A model generated the notes under the pieces. The model worked only from the letters and a program-made list of their open reading frames with translations. It ran no database searches and was not told the origin of the DNA. This document shows, in pieces, positions 63,975-64,000 of a DNA stretch of 64,000 bases. The position numbers were made by a program, and so were the translations under genes. Origin of the DNA: Caulobacter sp. UNC279MFTsu5.1 (GTDB lineage: Bacteria; Pseudomonadota; Alphaproteobacteria; Caulobacterales; Caulobacteraceae); assembly GCF_900114015.1 (NCBI RefSeq), contig NZ_FORN01000024.1, positions 1-64,000 of the forward strand, read 5' to 3'. Numbering within the stretch: position 1 is the first letter of the stretch; every line of letters starts with the position of its first letter.

Positions 63975-64000
63975 GTGAAGACCTGTCTCGTCGTCGACGA
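63975..64000 (+). CDS. Start of a response regulator (partial)
   Basis: GTG 63975 opens KTCLVVD and continues beyond the window edge. The hydrophobic strand followed by acidic residues is the start of a receiver domain. GGAG lies upstream; an ATG at 63958 stops after six codons. Only 8 codons are visible, so type is not determinable. Confidence 0.55.

Overview
The window is very GC-rich, almost entirely coding, with strong G/C third positions. It looks like the chromosome of a Caulobacter or close relative (Alphaproteobacteria, Caulobacterales). Pointers are a ChpT phosphotransferase with its histidine at position 33, class I lysyl-tRNA synthetase, a class II AroA in an aroA-cmk-rpsA-ihfB run, the hemC-hemD-mitofilin-hemY arrangement, a TIGR02300 FYDLN-acid protein and an alphaproteobacterial intergenic palindrome present three times. 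There are two tRNA genes (Thr-CGT, Ala-GGC). I saw no rRNA, CRISPR array, phage or intact insertion sequence.

Layout. 1-660: hairpin-rich, repeat-bearing DNA without a convincing protein gene. 661-2316: lysK. 2637-16821: a surface-polysaccharide region. UDP-glucose dehydrogenase, UDP-glucuronate epimerase and a Wzx-type flippase run rightward; rfbC-B-D-A, two glycosyltransferases, an O-antigen polymerase/ligase and an acetyltransferase run leftward as a tightly coupled operon; galE and pgm follow. Together they would make dTDP-rhamnose, UDP-glucuronate/galacturonate and UDP-galactose and assemble a glycan. 16934-25838: an inactive-looking S24 repressor, a MerR regulator with a clear operator, and a fatty-acid beta-oxidation set (acyl-CoA dehydrogenase, thiolase, FadB-like fusion), with a deletion remnant of a second acyl-CoA dehydrogenase.

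25839-32839: the most accessory-like part. It has AT-rich spacer DNA, an RTX protein with an embedded GH12-like glycosidase domain, a tiny membrane protein with a leader ORF, a Tat-exported clan-A glycosidase, a TonB-like anchored protein and a lower-GC DUF6445 gene. 33163-47480: tRNA-Thr, the haem operon, tsaD-gpsA, small enzymes, creatininase-family amidase, acetyl-CoA synthetase and a three-gene lipid-transfer/DCC/dehydrogenase operon. 47553-58049: double M16 peptidase, LOG protein, amine oxidase, MscL, ihfB, rpsA, cmk, aroA and the FYDLN-acid protein.

58241-64000: tRNA-Ala, a secreted hypothetical protein, an Asp-nucleophile alpha/beta hydrolase divergent from an MmyB-like regulator, an EF-hand protein, cysQ, a DUF3553 protein, chpT and the first codons of a response regulator. 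Intergenic gaps repeatedly carry palindromes, including a perfect 32-bp inverted repeat. The best candidates for new biology are the RTX-GH12 protein and its neighbours, the doubly substituted S24 repressor, the acyl-CoA dehydrogenase remnant, and the hairpin-rich first 250 bases.
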